Positions 44,690 to 54,378 of a stretch of DNA of 64,000 bases are shown here, in pieces. The notes under the pieces are model-generated. The model had not been told where the DNA came from and searched no databases. It saw only the letters and a program-made list of their open reading frames with translations. The position numbers and the translations under genes are program-made. Position 1 is the first letter of the stretch. Each line of letters begins with the position of its first letter. Source of the stretch: Vibrio lentus (GTDB taxonomy: Bacteria; Pseudomonadota; Gammaproteobacteria; Enterobacterales; Vibrionaceae); NCBI RefSeq assembly GCF_002875945.1, contig NZ_MCZK01000172.1, positions 81,770 through 145,769 on the forward strand, read 5' to 3'.

Positions 44690-45481
44690 ATGACGCCCGA
44701 TCTACTCTTTAAATCATTATGGGACGATTACATTCACAGGCTTTGTCCATCGGCTGAGAAAGTACATCACTTGCTGAAAGAAGACGAAGCTCTGATTAAT
44801 GATCATATTGCACTACGTACTTTTAATGTTGCACCGCTAGGTATTGAAACATTGGCCAAGCCTTTCCTTGAGCTGGGTTACAAGGCGTGTGGCGATTACT
44901 TGTTTGAGAGTAAGAAGCTAGTGGCTAAGCATTACGAGCACCCAGATCCAAATCAACCGAAAGTGTTCATTAGTGAGTTGAAGGTAGAAGAGTGTTCAAG
45001 TGACTTGCAACAGATCGTTGCTAAGTTGGTTAAGCAAGTCGACGCAAGCAAGCTTCAAGGTCATGAGTTCTTGTTTGGTGGTCGCCTTTGGGATCTGAGT
45101 TTCGCGGATTTCCAAGTGCTGGCAAAAGAGAGTGAATACGCTTCTTGGCTCGCAGCTCATGGTTACGGTGCAAACCACTTCACGGTGAGCGTGAATCAAC
45201 TTGACGCTTTTGATGAAGTGCAGGCAGTGAATGATTACCTGAGCGAATCAGGCTTCACTATCAATGCATCTGGTGGTGAGGTTAAAGGCTCTCCAGAGGT
45301 CTTATTAGAGCAATCATCAACAATGGCAGACAAAGTCCAAGTTTCATTTGTTGAAGGCAATGAGATGATTCCTGGTGGCTTCTATGAGTTCGCTAAGCGT
45401 TATGCGATGGCCAATGGTGAGCTTTATACAGGATTCGTTGCAGCATCAGCGGATAAGATCTTCGAAAGCACCAACGGTTAA
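44690..45481 (+). CDS. DUF1338-family metalloprotein (VOC-like; relative of 2-oxoadipate dioxygenase HglS)
   Basis: The 263 residues belong to DUF1338, whose characterised member HglS converts 2-oxoadipate to 2-hydroxyglutarate with Fe(II). Likely metal ligands are His39 (NDHIALRTF), His163 (ANHFTVSVN) and Glu233 (GGFYEFAKR), in the order expected for the fold. The protein is much shorter than HglS (about 460), so substrate may differ. A good AAGGAG site precedes the start. Its place after the ast genes suggests a link to amino-acid catabolism, though a terminator separates them. Confidence 0.82.
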   Translation: MTPDLLFKSLWDDYIHRLCPSAEKVHHLLKEDEALINDHIALRTFNVAPLGIETLAKPFLELGYKACGDYLFESKKLVAKHYEHPDPNQPKVFISELKVEECSSDLQQIVAKLVKQVDASKLQGHEFLFGGRLWDLSFADFQVLAKESEYASWLAAHGYGANHFTVSVNQLDAFDEVQAVNDYLSESGFTINASGGEVKGSPEVLLEQSSTMADKVQVSFVEGNEMIPGGFYEFAKRYAMANGELYTGFVAASADKIFESTNG

Positions 45482-45608
45482 AAAAAGATACGAGCACGGG
45501 CTTTGCCCTAGAGATGCAGTTACGCTTCGCTTCGAGAGTGTTTGCGTTTGGAAGTTGTTAGTGTCCCATTCGCATCTCGCATCTGCTCTCTAGATCTTTA
45601 GAAAACAA

Positions 45609-45645
45609 AAAAGCCACCAAATTTGCATTTGGTGGCTTTCAAATT
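45609..45645. terminator. Shared terminator of the DUF1338 gene and crp
   Basis: Twelve-pair stem AAAGCCACCAAA / TTTGGTGGCTTT with a six-base loop, A/T flanked on both sides. Confidence 0.9.
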
Positions 45646-45665
45646 TTTGGCTCAGTTAATCGAGA

Positions 45666-46298
45666 TTAACGAGTGCCGTATACCACGATAGTCTTACCGT
45701 GTGCAGAAATTAGGTTCTGCTCTTCAAGCATCTTCAAGATACGACCTACTGTCTCACGAGAACAACCAACGATCTGGCCAATCTCTTGACGAGTGATCTT
45801 GATTTGCATGCCGTCAGGGTGAGTCATTGCATCTGGCTGTTTCGCTAGGTTAAGTAGCGTTTGAGCGATACGACCGGTAACGTCAAGGAACGCTAAGTCA
45901 CCAACTTTTTGGCTAGTTACTTGTAGACGGTTTGCCATTTGCGCTGAAAGGCGCATCAGGATATCTGGGTTCACTTGGATAAGTTGACGGAATTTCTTGA
46001 AAGAAATTTCAGCTACTTCACAAGGAGATTTAGCACGAACCCACGCAGTACGCTCTTGGTCTTCTTCGAAAAGTCCAAGTTCACCGATGAAGTCGCCTTG
46101 GTTTAGGTAAGAAAGAATCATTTCCTTACCTTCTTCGTCTTTGATAAGAACAGCCACAGAACCTTTAACGATGTAGTACAAGGTTTCTGCCTTTTCACCA
46201 GCATGAATCAAAGTACTTTTTGAAGGGTACTTATGAATATGACAGTGTGAAAGGAACCACTCTAATGTTGGATCGGTTTGAGGTTTACCTAGAACCAT
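45666..46298 (-). CDS. crp: cAMP receptor protein CRP
   Basis: Global cAMP-dependent regulator of 210 residues, the same length as and nearly identical to E. coli CRP. N-terminal cyclic-nucleotide domain with GELGLFEEDQERTAWVRA (cAMP contacts, about residues 72-89); the C-terminal helix-turn-helix is TRQEIGQIVGCSRETVGRIL (about 169-188). An upstream TGTG-N8-TCAC site suggests autoregulation. Confidence 0.98.
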   Translation of the reverse strand: MVLGKPQTDPTLEWFLSHCHIHKYPSKSTLIHAGEKAETLYYIVKGSVAVLIKDEEGKEMILSYLNQGDFIGELGLFEEDQERTAWVRAKSPCEVAEISFKKFRQLIQVNPDILMRLSAQMANRLQVTSQKVGDLAFLDVTGRIAQTLLNLAKQPDAMTHPDGMQIKITRQEIGQIVGCSRETVGRILKMLEEQNLISAHGKTIVVYGTR

Positions 46299-46490
46299 AA
46301 TATCTCACTTCCTCTGCAGGGTATGCTTGCCGCTTTCCGTATTTTAGCTAAGCCTGAATTGACTCAGTTAGGATAAGAGCACTCGTTGAGTGCTGCAAGC
46401 TATCTTGTGTTTCGTTTAAGAATAGTATCCTTTTTCAGGTACTATTTCTTGATTTTAATCGTGACCAAGCTACGATTTTTTACGCAAAAT

Positions 46491-46506
46491 TGTGCACATG
46501 ATCACG
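46491..46506. promoter_or_regulatory. Candidate CRP site upstream of crp
   Basis: TGTGC-ACATGA-TCACG matches the TGTGA-N6-TCACA consensus at eight of ten key bases, with both TGTG and TCAC exact. It lies about 190 bp upstream of the crp start and 34 bp past the prkB stop, so it fits crp autoregulation. Confidence 0.6.
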
Positions 46507-46539
46507 GTATGAAAAGTAATCAACCAGAACGTCGTTTTG

Positions 46540-47409
46540 TTAACCTATTTTTCCGGTTTCGATTAGTTGTTGTAGGATTGGCCTTACAATGAGCTCCATA
46601 GCAAAACTCATTTTGCCTCCTGGCACCACAAGCGTGTTATGACGTGACATAAATGAGCCATCAATCATTGCCAAAAGGTAAGGGAAGTCGACGTTTTTGA
46701 TGCCACGCAAACGTATAACAACGAAGCTTTCGTCTAAACTTGGAATCCCTTTGGCGTTCAGTGGATTCGATGTATCTACGGTTGGGACACGCTGAAAGTT
46801 GATATGAGTGCGCGAAAACTGCGGGGTAATGTAGTTAAGGTAATCATCCATTGAGCGAACAATCGAGTCCATCACCGCTTCGCGAGAGTGTCCACGATCA
46901 CGTGTGTCACGAACGAATTTCTGGATCCACTCCAAGTTTACGATAGGTACCATGCCTATAAGCAGGTCGACGTGTTGCGAGACGTTAATATCGCCATCGA
47001 CTACGCCACCATGAAGGCCTTCGTAGAACATCACATCCGAATTTTCTGGGATCTCTTGCCATGGCGTAAAGGTGCCGGGCATTTGGTTGTAAGGAACGGC
47101 TTCATCGAAGGTATGTAGATAGCTGCGGACTTTGCCCGTGCCTTCATTACCGTATTGACGGAAGAACTCTTCTAATGCGCCAAAATCGTTAGCTTGTGGA
47201 CCAAAGTAGCTGATGTGCTTACCTTGCTCGCGCGCCTTACGGATCTCGACATCCATCTCTGGTCGAGTGAAGCGATGGAAACTATCCCCTTCAACCCAAG
47301 CTGCCTTCACGTCCATCATATTGAACATTTTACGGAAGGCTTCTGAGGTAGTGGTGGTGCCGGCTCCAGATGAACCCGTCACCGCAATAATTGGATGTTT
47401 AGCGGACAT
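46540..47409 (-). CDS. prkB: Phosphoribulokinase PrkB
   Basis: The 289 residues match E. coli PrkB, with the P-loop VTGSSGAGTTTTSEAF (about residues 10-25) and substrate motif EGDSFHRFTRPEMD (about 40-53). The family phosphorylates ribulose 5-phosphate to ribulose 1,5-bisphosphate. No RuBisCO gene is in this window, and none is expected in a heterotrophic vibrio, so its physiological role is unclear. Next to crp and yheU as in many gammaproteobacteria. Confidence 0.94.
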   Translation of the reverse strand: MSAKHPIIAVTGSSGAGTTTTSEAFRKMFNMMDVKAAWVEGDSFHRFTRPEMDVEIRKAREQGKHISYFGPQANDFGALEEFFRQYGNEGTGKVRSYLHTFDEAVPYNQMPGTFTPWQEIPENSDVMFYEGLHGGVVDGDINVSQHVDLLIGMVPIVNLEWIQKFVRDTRDRGHSREAVMDSIVRSMDDYLNYITPQFSRTHINFQRVPTVDTSNPLNAKGIPSLDESFVVIRLRGIKNVDFPYLLAMIDGSFMSRHNTLVVPGGKMSFAMELIVRPILQQLIETGKIG

Positions 47410-47486
47410 GACAACCCTTGTCTTTTGAGTAACTTACTTGTTAGCAATCGTTTACCACTATAACACGGCTCCTTTATGAGCGCAGC

Positions 47487-47699
47487 TTAGAAGCGTTTTG
47501 TGACCTGAATATCAACGGTTTCATGCAGCTCAGAAAACACGATGCTGATTTCTTTTGAGGCTAATTGATGTTTCACTTGGTCAATCTTGTTTTGCAGTGA
47601 AACCTCTACGTCACCGTAGTCTGTACCTTCACGTAGCACGAATTCTTTAATGAGGTTTTCCAGCGTTTCTGGTGCGATGTCTTGCCATGGGATGATCAT
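47487..47699 (-). CDS. yheU: UPF0270 protein YheU
   Basis: Small 70-residue acidic cytoplasmic protein, begins MIIPWQDIAPETLENLIKEF, the signature of UPF0270. Function unknown. It sits between yheT and prkB, and the three are probably one transcript. Confidence 0.9.
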   Translation of the reverse strand: MIIPWQDIAPETLENLIKEFVLREGTDYGDVEVSLQNKIDQVKHQLASKEISIVFSELHETVDIQVTKRF

Positions 47700-47809
47700 A
47701 AATACTTCTCTCTTTTATGTTCATGGGTATGTTCATTAATAGTTTATTGATGTGTTAATCGGTGTGTCTAGTGACGTCAACCATTCAGCCCTTAACAAAG
47801 GCTCGGCCA

Positions 47810-48802
47810 TTATGCCGAATCTTGAATACTTTCATAGTAGGCGGGTAATGCTTCTTCTAACCAAAACCTTGGTTTGAGCGTGCTACCGGTAATGAATCCC
47901 ACATGGCCGCCTTTTTGAAACAGACGATAATCGATGTTGTCGGGTAGAACGAATTTTGGAATCACATCATCGGTCATGAAAGGATCGTCTTTCGCATGAA
48001 TGATCTGTGTGGGCAGTTTAATCCGATTCAATTTAGGCAATGCAGAACATTGGGCATAGTAGTCTTGTGCATTCTTGAACCCGTGCAGAGGCGCAGTGAT
48101 TCGCTCATCAAACTCGTACAGCTTGTCGATCTTCTTGATGCTTTCAGCAGAGATACCAATCTTCTCTTGCAGCAGCTTATGTTTCTTCAATGCATTCGAT
48201 TTCAAAGAATTGAGCAGGTACTTTTTATAGATCTTAGAGAAGCCTTGTTCAATACGACTTGAGCAACACGCAAGGTCAAAGGGTGCAGAGACAATCGTCG
48301 CCGCTGAGATCAACGGATCATCTGCGTAGTCGGCGAGATAATTAGCCAACATGTTACCGCCTAGCGAGATGCCAACCGCAACCTTAGGGTTATTGGGAAA
48401 CCTTGAATGCAGATGCCTTAAAAAGAAGCGAGCGTCTTCGACCTCTCCAGAGTGGTAAGCTCGAGCCAAGCGATTCGCTTTTCCGCTGCAACCTCTGAAG
48501 TGCATCATCACGGACAACCAACCATCCTTAGCAAACGCGTTCATCAGTCCATTGGCGTATGGGCTCTCAAAGCTGCCTTCCAAACCGTGGAACAGCACGA
48601 ATATCGGCTTGTTCTTTATATCGTCACTATTTGGATTGTCGCCATCTGGTGATTCGCTCCATGCAAGGTCGAGAAAGTCACCATCGGGTGTTTCTAAGGT
48701 TTGCCATTGCGGAGCAAACAACGCCTGCTTTCTAATAAACCGAGGCACCAAGGTTTGTAGGTGAGGATTTGATAAACCAGCAGCAGCGGTAAATATTGTC
48801 AT
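47810..48802 (-). CDS. yheT: Alpha/beta hydrolase YheT
   Basis: UPF0017/ABHD-type hydrolase of 330 residues. The nucleophile elbow is VGISLGGNML (about Ser140), the histidine is in GGHVGFI, and HAKDDPFM carries the acid. N-terminal FSNPHLQT-type segment (LSNPHLQTLVPRF) is characteristic. The ATG at 48802 is preferred over 48814 for its nearer GGA site, but this is not decisive. Probable esterase of unknown substrate. Confidence 0.9.
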   Translation of the reverse strand: MTIFTAAAGLSNPHLQTLVPRFIRKQALFAPQWQTLETPDGDFLDLAWSESPDGDNPNSDDIKNKPIFVLFHGLEGSFESPYANGLMNAFAKDGWLSVMMHFRGCSGKANRLARAYHSGEVEDARFFLRHLHSRFPNNPKVAVGISLGGNMLANYLADYADDPLISAATIVSAPFDLACCSSRIEQGFSKIYKKYLLNSLKSNALKKHKLLQEKIGISAESIKKIDKLYEFDERITAPLHGFKNAQDYYAQCSALPKLNRIKLPTQIIHAKDDPFMTDDVIPKFVLPDNIDYRLFQKGGHVGFITGSTLKPRFWLEEALPAYYESIQDSA

Positions 48803-49006
48803 AAAACAGTCCATGCTTATTTGTGGGCTTTGAAAAGTGTTGAGCTTTTAGCGAAACGCCCACGTTTTTATTTGAGCTTGGTTGATTCTCGGCATAAGCG
48901 CAAGGGTTTCACAGAGACTGGCTACAAAAATACCCCATGAGTAACTGATTGAATAATATCGAGGTTAAGCTTGGATCTAGACGGAATAAAAGGGAAAGGC
49001 AACGAG

Positions 49007-49477
49007 TTAAGGCTGAGGGGCTGGTTCAGAAAAAGCATCATAGAGATTTTCTGCGCCGAGTAGCCGACAATATTCAAACGCGAGTGGCGATTGTTGATTG
49101 CAGGAGAGATGTAGAGAGTTGATACAGTCGACGAGATCAGATTGTTGTTGCTTCTCTAGCTGCAGCTCAAATTGGAGTGCTTCGCGGTAGAGAGAATCGA
49201 CGACTTGAGGTTTGAGATGCTTACGCAGCTCTCGATAGCTGTGAAGAAGAGTTTCAGAGCGGCTTAAGCACTGCTGAACTTTGTGCCACTCTTCTTCGGC
49301 AAAAGACAATTGCTGCTCATCAAGCCATTTGAGAAGCAGCAGTAGATTGACGTTGCCGTGGAACTGGTTTTGCAAAGCTAAGCACGCATCCTTTACACCG
49401 CGCACACTGTAATACTGAAGGCTAAATTGCCATAGTCGTTCCAGTGTTAGTGATATCGGGGCGTGCTCTGGGCTCAT
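49007..49477 (-). CDS. TIGR02444/DUF2390 family protein
   Basis: The 156 residues are mostly helical and rich in Leu and Gln; the start LERLWQFSLQYYSVRGVKDACLALQNQFHGNVNLLLL is typical of the TIGR02444 (DUF2390) family found beside yheS in vibrios and relatives. No known function and no signal peptide. Its start overlaps the ABC-F stop by four bases, so the two are translationally coupled. Confidence 0.85.
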   Translation of the reverse strand: MSPEHAPISLTLERLWQFSLQYYSVRGVKDACLALQNQFHGNVNLLLLLKWLDEQQLSFAEEEWHKVQQCLSRSETLLHSYRELRKHLKPQVVDSLYREALQFELQLEKQQQSDLVDCINSLHLSCNQQSPLAFEYCRLLGAENLYDAFSEPAPQP

Positions 49478-51396
49478 AAGCTATCCATTTCCTGTTCCAT
49501 TTGCTCAAGCTCTTCTTGAGTGGACATCCAATCCATTTCAACTTCTTCTAGCTGTGATTTACTGCTCGCTTGCAGAGCGAGTACTTTATTTAGTCTAGCC
49601 TTATTTTCAGCTTCATAAAGTGAAGTGTCAGATAATTGCTGTTCAGCCTCTTCAAGATCAAGCGTCAACTTATCCATTTTCTTTTCAAACTGAGTCAATT
49701 GTTTGCGAATAGGCGCGGTCAGTTTTCTGAACTCGGCTTCTTTACGCTTTTGTTCTTTCTTCGATGCCGCACTGTTTGCGCTATCTTTAGCCGGAGCTAA
49801 CGCTTGCGCTTCTTTACGTTCAATTTTTTGTTGTTCAGTCAGCCATTTGTAGTAATCGTCAAGATCACCATCAAACGGCGCAACCTGACGGTCATGTACT
49901 AGGTACAAATCATCGGTGGTTGCACGCAGTAAGTAACGGTCGTGCGATACGATAACCATCGCACCTTCAAACGTTTGTAGCGCGAAGGTCAGCGCCTGAC
50001 GCATGTCGAGATCCAAGTGGTTGGTTGGTTCATCGAGTAACAATAGATTTGGTTTTTGCCATACCAGCAGAGCCAGTACCAATCGTGCTTTTTCACCACC
50101 CGAAAACGGAGCCACTTTATCCAGCGCTTTTTCACCTTGGAAGCCAAAGCTACCGAGGTAATCTCGCAATTGTTGCTCAGTGTGTTTAGGCGCAATCTGC
50201 ATCATGTGTTGCAGTGGCGTTTCTTCTGGGTGCAGCGTCTCTAATTGATGCTGAGCGAAGTAACCCATCTTAACGCCTTGCGAATAGCTCAGCTCACCAC
50301 CTTGCTGTTTCAGTTCGCCTGAAAGCAGTTTGATTAGGGTTGATTTACCCGCACCGTTTCGGCCCAGCAAACCGATACGGCTACCCGGAACAAGGTTAAG
50401 GCGAATCTTTTCTAGAATCAGGTTGTCATCGTAGCCTGCCGATACTTCATCCATCATCATGATTGGGTTAGGCAGCGCGTCTGGCTCTCTAAATTCAAAG
50501 CTGAATGGGTTATCAAATTGAGCGGGTAGCACTTGTTCCATTTTCTCAAGCGCTTTAATACGGCTTTGCGCTTGGCGAGCCTTTGAAGCTTTGTAGCGGA
50601 AACGGTCAATGTAGCTCTGCATGTGAGACATTTGTTTCTGCTGTTTCTGGAACATCGCTTGTTGCAGAATCAGTTTTTGAGCACGTTGAGTCTCAAAAGA
50701 CGAGTAGTTACCGGTGTATTCGTTCAGCTGCTGGTTTTCAACATGCACGATGCGGTTGACGATAGGGTCTAAGAAGTCTCTATCGTGCGAGATAAGAACC
50801 AATGTGCCTGGGTAGTTTTGTAGCCAGCGCTCTAACCACATCACAGCATCTAAGTCTAAGTGGTTGGTTGGTTCATCGAGTAGCAGTAAATCACTGCGGC
50901 ATAGAAGGGCTTGCGCTAAGTTCAAACGCATACGCCAACCACCCGAAAATTGGGTCAGGTTCCATGTCATTTGTTCTTGGCGAAAACCAAGGCCATCAAG
51001 TAATTCGGCTGCTCGTGAATTGATGGTGTAACCACCAATGGTTTCAATCTTGCCGTGTATCTCTGCTACCAGTGTACCGTTGTCGGCTTGTTCTGCTTTC
51101 GCCAACTGCTCTTCAAGGCCTCGATATTCTCTGTCACCATCAATCACATATTCAATGGCTTTTCTTTCTAATGCAGGGGTTTCTTGTGCAACCCAAGCCA
51201 TTTCCCAGTGAGCGGGTTTACTGAATGAACCGGCATCAATCGATAGCTCGTCTTTAATTAAGGCGAACAGCGTAGATTTACCACAGCCATTTTTACCCAC
51301 CAAACCGACTTTATCGCCAGGGTGAAGGGTTGCAGATGCTTGGTCGAGAAGTGGCTTACCGCCGCGTAGCAATTGAATATCAGAGAAAGTAATCAT
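49474..51396 (-). CDS. yheS: ABC-F family ATPase YheS
   Basis: The 640 residues contain two ABC ATPase domains without membrane segments: Walker A GKNGCGKST (about residue 34) and GRNGAGKST (about 345), signatures SGGWRMRLNLA and SGGEKARLVLA, and two LLLDEPTNHLD Walker B boxes. A linker of about 85 residues between them contacts the ribosomal P site in this family. A C-terminal Glu/Lys-rich coiled coil spans about 545-640. Ribosome-associated translation factor; a role at specific stall sequences is inferred from E. coli. Confidence 0.93.
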   Translation of the reverse strand: MITFSDIQLLRGGKPLLDQASATLHPGDKVGLVGKNGCGKSTLFALIKDELSIDAGSFSKPAHWEMAWVAQETPALERKAIEYVIDGDREYRGLEEQLAKAEQADNGTLVAEIHGKIETIGGYTINSRAAELLDGLGFRQEQMTWNLTQFSGGWRMRLNLAQALLCRSDLLLLDEPTNHLDLDAVMWLERWLQNYPGTLVLISHDRDFLDPIVNRIVHVENQQLNEYTGNYSSFETQRAQKLILQQAMFQKQQKQMSHMQSYIDRFRYKASKARQAQSRIKALEKMEQVLPAQFDNPFSFEFREPDALPNPIMMMDEVSAGYDDNLILEKIRLNLVPGSRIGLLGRNGAGKSTLIKLLSGELKQQGGELSYSQGVKMGYFAQHQLETLHPEETPLQHMMQIAPKHTEQQLRDYLGSFGFQGEKALDKVAPFSGGEKARLVLALLVWQKPNLLLLDEPTNHLDLDMRQALTFALQTFEGAMVIVSHDRYLLRATTDDLYLVHDRQVAPFDGDLDDYYKWLTEQQKIERKEAQALAPAKDSANSAASKKEQKRKEAEFRKLTAPIRKQLTQFEKKMDKLTLDLEEAEQQLSDTSLYEAENKARLNKVLALQASSKSQLEEVEMDWMSTQEELEQMEQEMDSL

Positions 51397-51569
51397 ATAG
51401 AGGTAGCATAGAAATTAGAGGTGAACAGACGCCTGCATAGTAGGCTGAATCCAGATAAAAGTCGATCACAATGCAATTTGCGTTATGATGCCAATAACAT
51501 ATTAATAACTTTTGCTTAAATTCTTGTGGCCTTGCCACCGTTTAGCTCTAAAAGGAATGTTTCAAAGGA

Positions 51570-52154
51570 ATGAGTAATACTCCCTCGACACAAAAAGCTG
51601 TGCCAAAGGTGCTAGTGATCTACGCACATCCTGAGCCACAAACCTCTATTGCCAATCAAATGATGGTTAAAAAGATAGAGTCGCTTGGGCATGTCAAAAT
51701 CCATGATCTCTACGCGACGTATCCTGATTTCTTTATTGATGTGCCTTATGAGCATGAGCTACTGCTTCAGTATGATGTGATTGTCTTCCAACACCCTTTG
51801 TTTATGTATTCATGCCCATCGCTACTGAAAGAGTGGTTTGACCGAGTATTAGGTAAAGGTTTTGCGTTTGGTGAGCATAGTGCGCTTAAGGGTAAACACT
51901 GGCGTAGCGTTATCACAACAGGTGGTAAAGAAGAGGCGTTTGGAGAGGCAGGCTATAATAAATATCCATTACAAGAGATTTTGCAGCCATTCGAGTTAAC
52001 CGCCGCTTTGTGTCAGATGCACTGGATGTCACCTTTAGTTCTACACTGGGCAAGAAACGTCTCGGATATGACGCGTTACCAACACGCGGAAGCGTATCGA
52101 AACTGGTTGCGAGACCCGCTACAAGATATAGGAGCGAATGATGGCTCTGACTAA
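51570..52154 (+). CDS. kefG: KefG, glutathione-regulated potassium-efflux ancillary protein
   Basis: Flavodoxin-fold quinone oxidoreductase of 194 residues required for full KefB activity. N-terminal KVLVIYAHPEPQTSIANQ and the QHPLFMYSCPSLLKEWFDRVLGKGFAFG segment are diagnostic. It overlaps kefB by 14 bases, so translation is coupled. Divergent from yheS. Confidence 0.93.
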   Translation: MSNTPSTQKAVPKVLVIYAHPEPQTSIANQMMVKKIESLGHVKIHDLYATYPDFFIDVPYEHELLLQYDVIVFQHPLFMYSCPSLLKEWFDRVLGKGFAFGEHSALKGKHWRSVITTGGKEEAFGEAGYNKYPLQEILQPFELTAALCQMHWMSPLVLHWARNVSDMTRYQHAEAYRNWLRDPLQDIGANDGSD

Positions 52155-53937
52155 CGATTTTCTACAAAGTAGCGTTATTTTTTTAGCGGCTGCTGTGGTC
52201 GCGGTTCCTATCGCACAGCGCGCTGGCTTAGGCTCAGTACTCGGCTATCTATTAGCTGGCGTAGCGATTGGTCCTTGGGGGCTTGGCTTAATCAGTGATG
52301 TCGAAGCGATTCTGCATTTCTCCGAGTTCGGGGTGGTACTGCTCCTCTTTCTCATCGGTTTAGAACTTAACCCTAAAAAATTGTGGCAGATGAGAGCGCC
52401 TATTCTCGGATTGGGTGGCGCACAAGTGTTGATCACCACTCTGATTATTACCGCCATCGCCTGTATGTTCGGATTAACTTGGCAAACCAGCCTAGTAATA
52501 GGTATGGGTTTAGCGCTGTCTTCCACGGCAATCGCCTTGCGCGTTATTGAAGAGCGAGAACTCGGTGGTAAAGAAGCGGGGCAGTCAGGCTTTGCAGTCT
52601 TACTCTTTCAGGATATTGCCGTAATCCCTATGTTGGCGATGCTGCCTTTGCTCGCTGGTAATACGGGTGGCAGTTGGGCTGACATGCTGTGGATGCTGGG
52701 CGGTGTGATTGGCTTGCTTGTTGGTGGTCACTTCTTGTTGAGACCACTATTCCGATATGTAGTCATGAGCGGTGTGCGTGAGTTGTTCACGGTCGCAGCG
52801 CTGTTATTGGTGATTGGTATTGCCGTCATCATGCAGCAGATTGGTTTGTCGATGGCTCTGGGTACTTTCTTAGCGGGCGTACTTCTGGCTGAAAGTGAGT
52901 ATCGACACGAGCTAGAAATCGCGATTGACCCATTCAAAGGGTTACTGCTTGGTCTGTTCTTTATCTCTGTGGGTATGGCGGTAAACCTAGGTTTATTGGC
53001 AGAAAGCCCATTCGCAATACTTATCGCAGTGTCGTCTCTGGTCGTATTGAAAGGTTTGGTGCTGTATGCGCTGGCTCGTATCTTCGGCACTCAAGCTAAA
53101 GCGCGTAGCCGAATGGCGATGATTCTCAGCCAAGGTGGTGAGTTTGCTTTCGTTATTTTTACCGCGGCGAGTGCACAAGGCATCTTAAGCGGCGACCAAG
53201 TGTCGTTCTTACTGGTTGTTGTGAGCCTTTCTATGGTGACCACGCCATTGATGCTTAAACTGCAAGACCGATTCTTTGCTCGCCAACTTAATCAAATCAG
53301 TGAAAGCGCGATGTCTTCAGATGTGGTTGATCGCAGCCCTCGAGTAATTATTGCGGGCTTTGGTCGTTTCGGTCAGATCATTGGTCGTTTGATGTATGCC
53401 AACAAGATTCGTATCACCGTCCTTGAAAGTGATGCCAGCCAAATACATATCCTTAGGAAGTTCGGCTACAAGGTATTTTACGGTGACTCTACTCACCTTG
53501 AACTATTACGAGCTGCGGGAGCTGACAAGGCAGAAGCCATTGTGTTGTGTACCGATTCTCCTGATGAAATCATGAAGACCGTCGATTTGTGTAAGCAGCA
53601 CTTCCCACAGTTGAAGATTTTAGCGCGTGCACGAAGCCGTGTTGAAGCGTATCAATTACTTAACCATGGTGTGAGCAACTACTCGCGTGAAACCTTCCTT
53701 GGGGCATTAGATTTAGGTCGTCAAACATTGACCGAACTTGGCATGCATCCATATAAAGCGAAGCGAGCAGAAGCACACTTTAGGAAATTGGATAATGGTA
53801 TGCTGAAAGAGTTACTTCCTCAGCATAACGAAGATGCCGAGTTAGCCCAGCGAGCGAAAGAGGCTCGTAAAGAGCTCGAAGAGATTTTTGGACACGAGAT
53901 GGAAAACGATCACCAATCTCGAAATTACTGGCAATAG
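52141..53937 (+). CDS. kefB: KefB, glutathione-regulated potassium-efflux antiporter
   Basis: CPA2-family K+/H+ antiporter of 598 residues, with about 12 membrane helices (1-375), a linker, and a cytoplasmic RCK/KTN domain with FGRFGQIIG near residue 404. It opens when glutathione adducts of electrophiles bind. The second of two adjacent ATGs (52141) is better spaced from GGAG (52131-52134). Family start LGYLLAGVAIGPWGLGLISDVEAILHFSEFG matches E. coli KefB. Confidence 0.94.
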   Translation: MALTNDFLQSSVIFLAAAVVAVPIAQRAGLGSVLGYLLAGVAIGPWGLGLISDVEAILHFSEFGVVLLLFLIGLELNPKKLWQMRAPILGLGGAQVLITTLIITAIACMFGLTWQTSLVIGMGLALSSTAIALRVIEERELGGKEAGQSGFAVLLFQDIAVIPMLAMLPLLAGNTGGSWADMLWMLGGVIGLLVGGHFLLRPLFRYVVMSGVRELFTVAALLLVIGIAVIMQQIGLSMALGTFLAGVLLAESEYRHELEIAIDPFKGLLLGLFFISVGMAVNLGLLAESPFAILIAVSSLVVLKGLVLYALARIFGTQAKARSRMAMILSQGGEFAFVIFTAASAQGILSGDQVSFLLVVVSLSMVTTPLMLKLQDRFFARQLNQISESAMSSDVVDRSPRVIIAGFGRFGQIIGRLMYANKIRITVLESDASQIHILRKFGYKVFYGDSTHLELLRAAGADKAEAIVLCTDSPDEIMKTVDLCKQHFPQLKILARARSRVEAYQLLNHGVSNYSRETFLGALDLGRQTLTELGMHPYKAKRAEAHFRKLDNGMLKELLPQHNEDAELAQRAKEARKELEEIFGHEMENDHQSRNYWQ

Positions 53938-54077
53938 TCTGGAGTGAATAGCTCTTCAGAACTTATAACCCAGATATTATAACCAACAACAATACACCCT
54001 AATAATAAACGCGGTCTCTACAGAGTCTTTAACTCAGAGACGAATAGAAGAACTGCGAATCCAGAGTAGTAAAGGAT

Positions 54078-54284
54078 ATGAACGTGAAACAGAAAAAACG
54101 CTTTATCGCTGGGGCGAGCTGCCCAAGCTGCAGTACTCAAGACACACTCCGCTGGTGGGTTGAAAATAATATCGAGCTGGTGGAATGCGTCGATTGCGAC
54201 TTCACCGAGCAGCGTAAACCAAAAACTGTAGAGAAATCTGAACACGCGAATCAAGAAATGATCGGTATTTTTAAGCCAGAATGA
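54078..54284 (+). CDS. yheV: YheV-family putative metal-binding protein
   Basis: The 68 residues form a zinc-ribbon-like pattern with CPSC (15-18) and CVDC (38-41), spaced by a Trp-rich strand (DTLRWWVENNIELVEC). Function unknown (DUF2387). Located between kefB and slyD as in enterics. Confidence 0.9.
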   Translation: MNVKQKKRFIAGASCPSCSTQDTLRWWVENNIELVECVDCDFTEQRKPKTVEKSEHANQEMIGIFKPE

Positions 54285-54378
54285 TTGAGTTTCGTTAATT
54301 GATCCCCATAATATCCCGGTACAGAATTTTTCCTAAGCTCAACTGTTCGAGCTTAGTCCAAACCTCCTTGGAGCTCTC

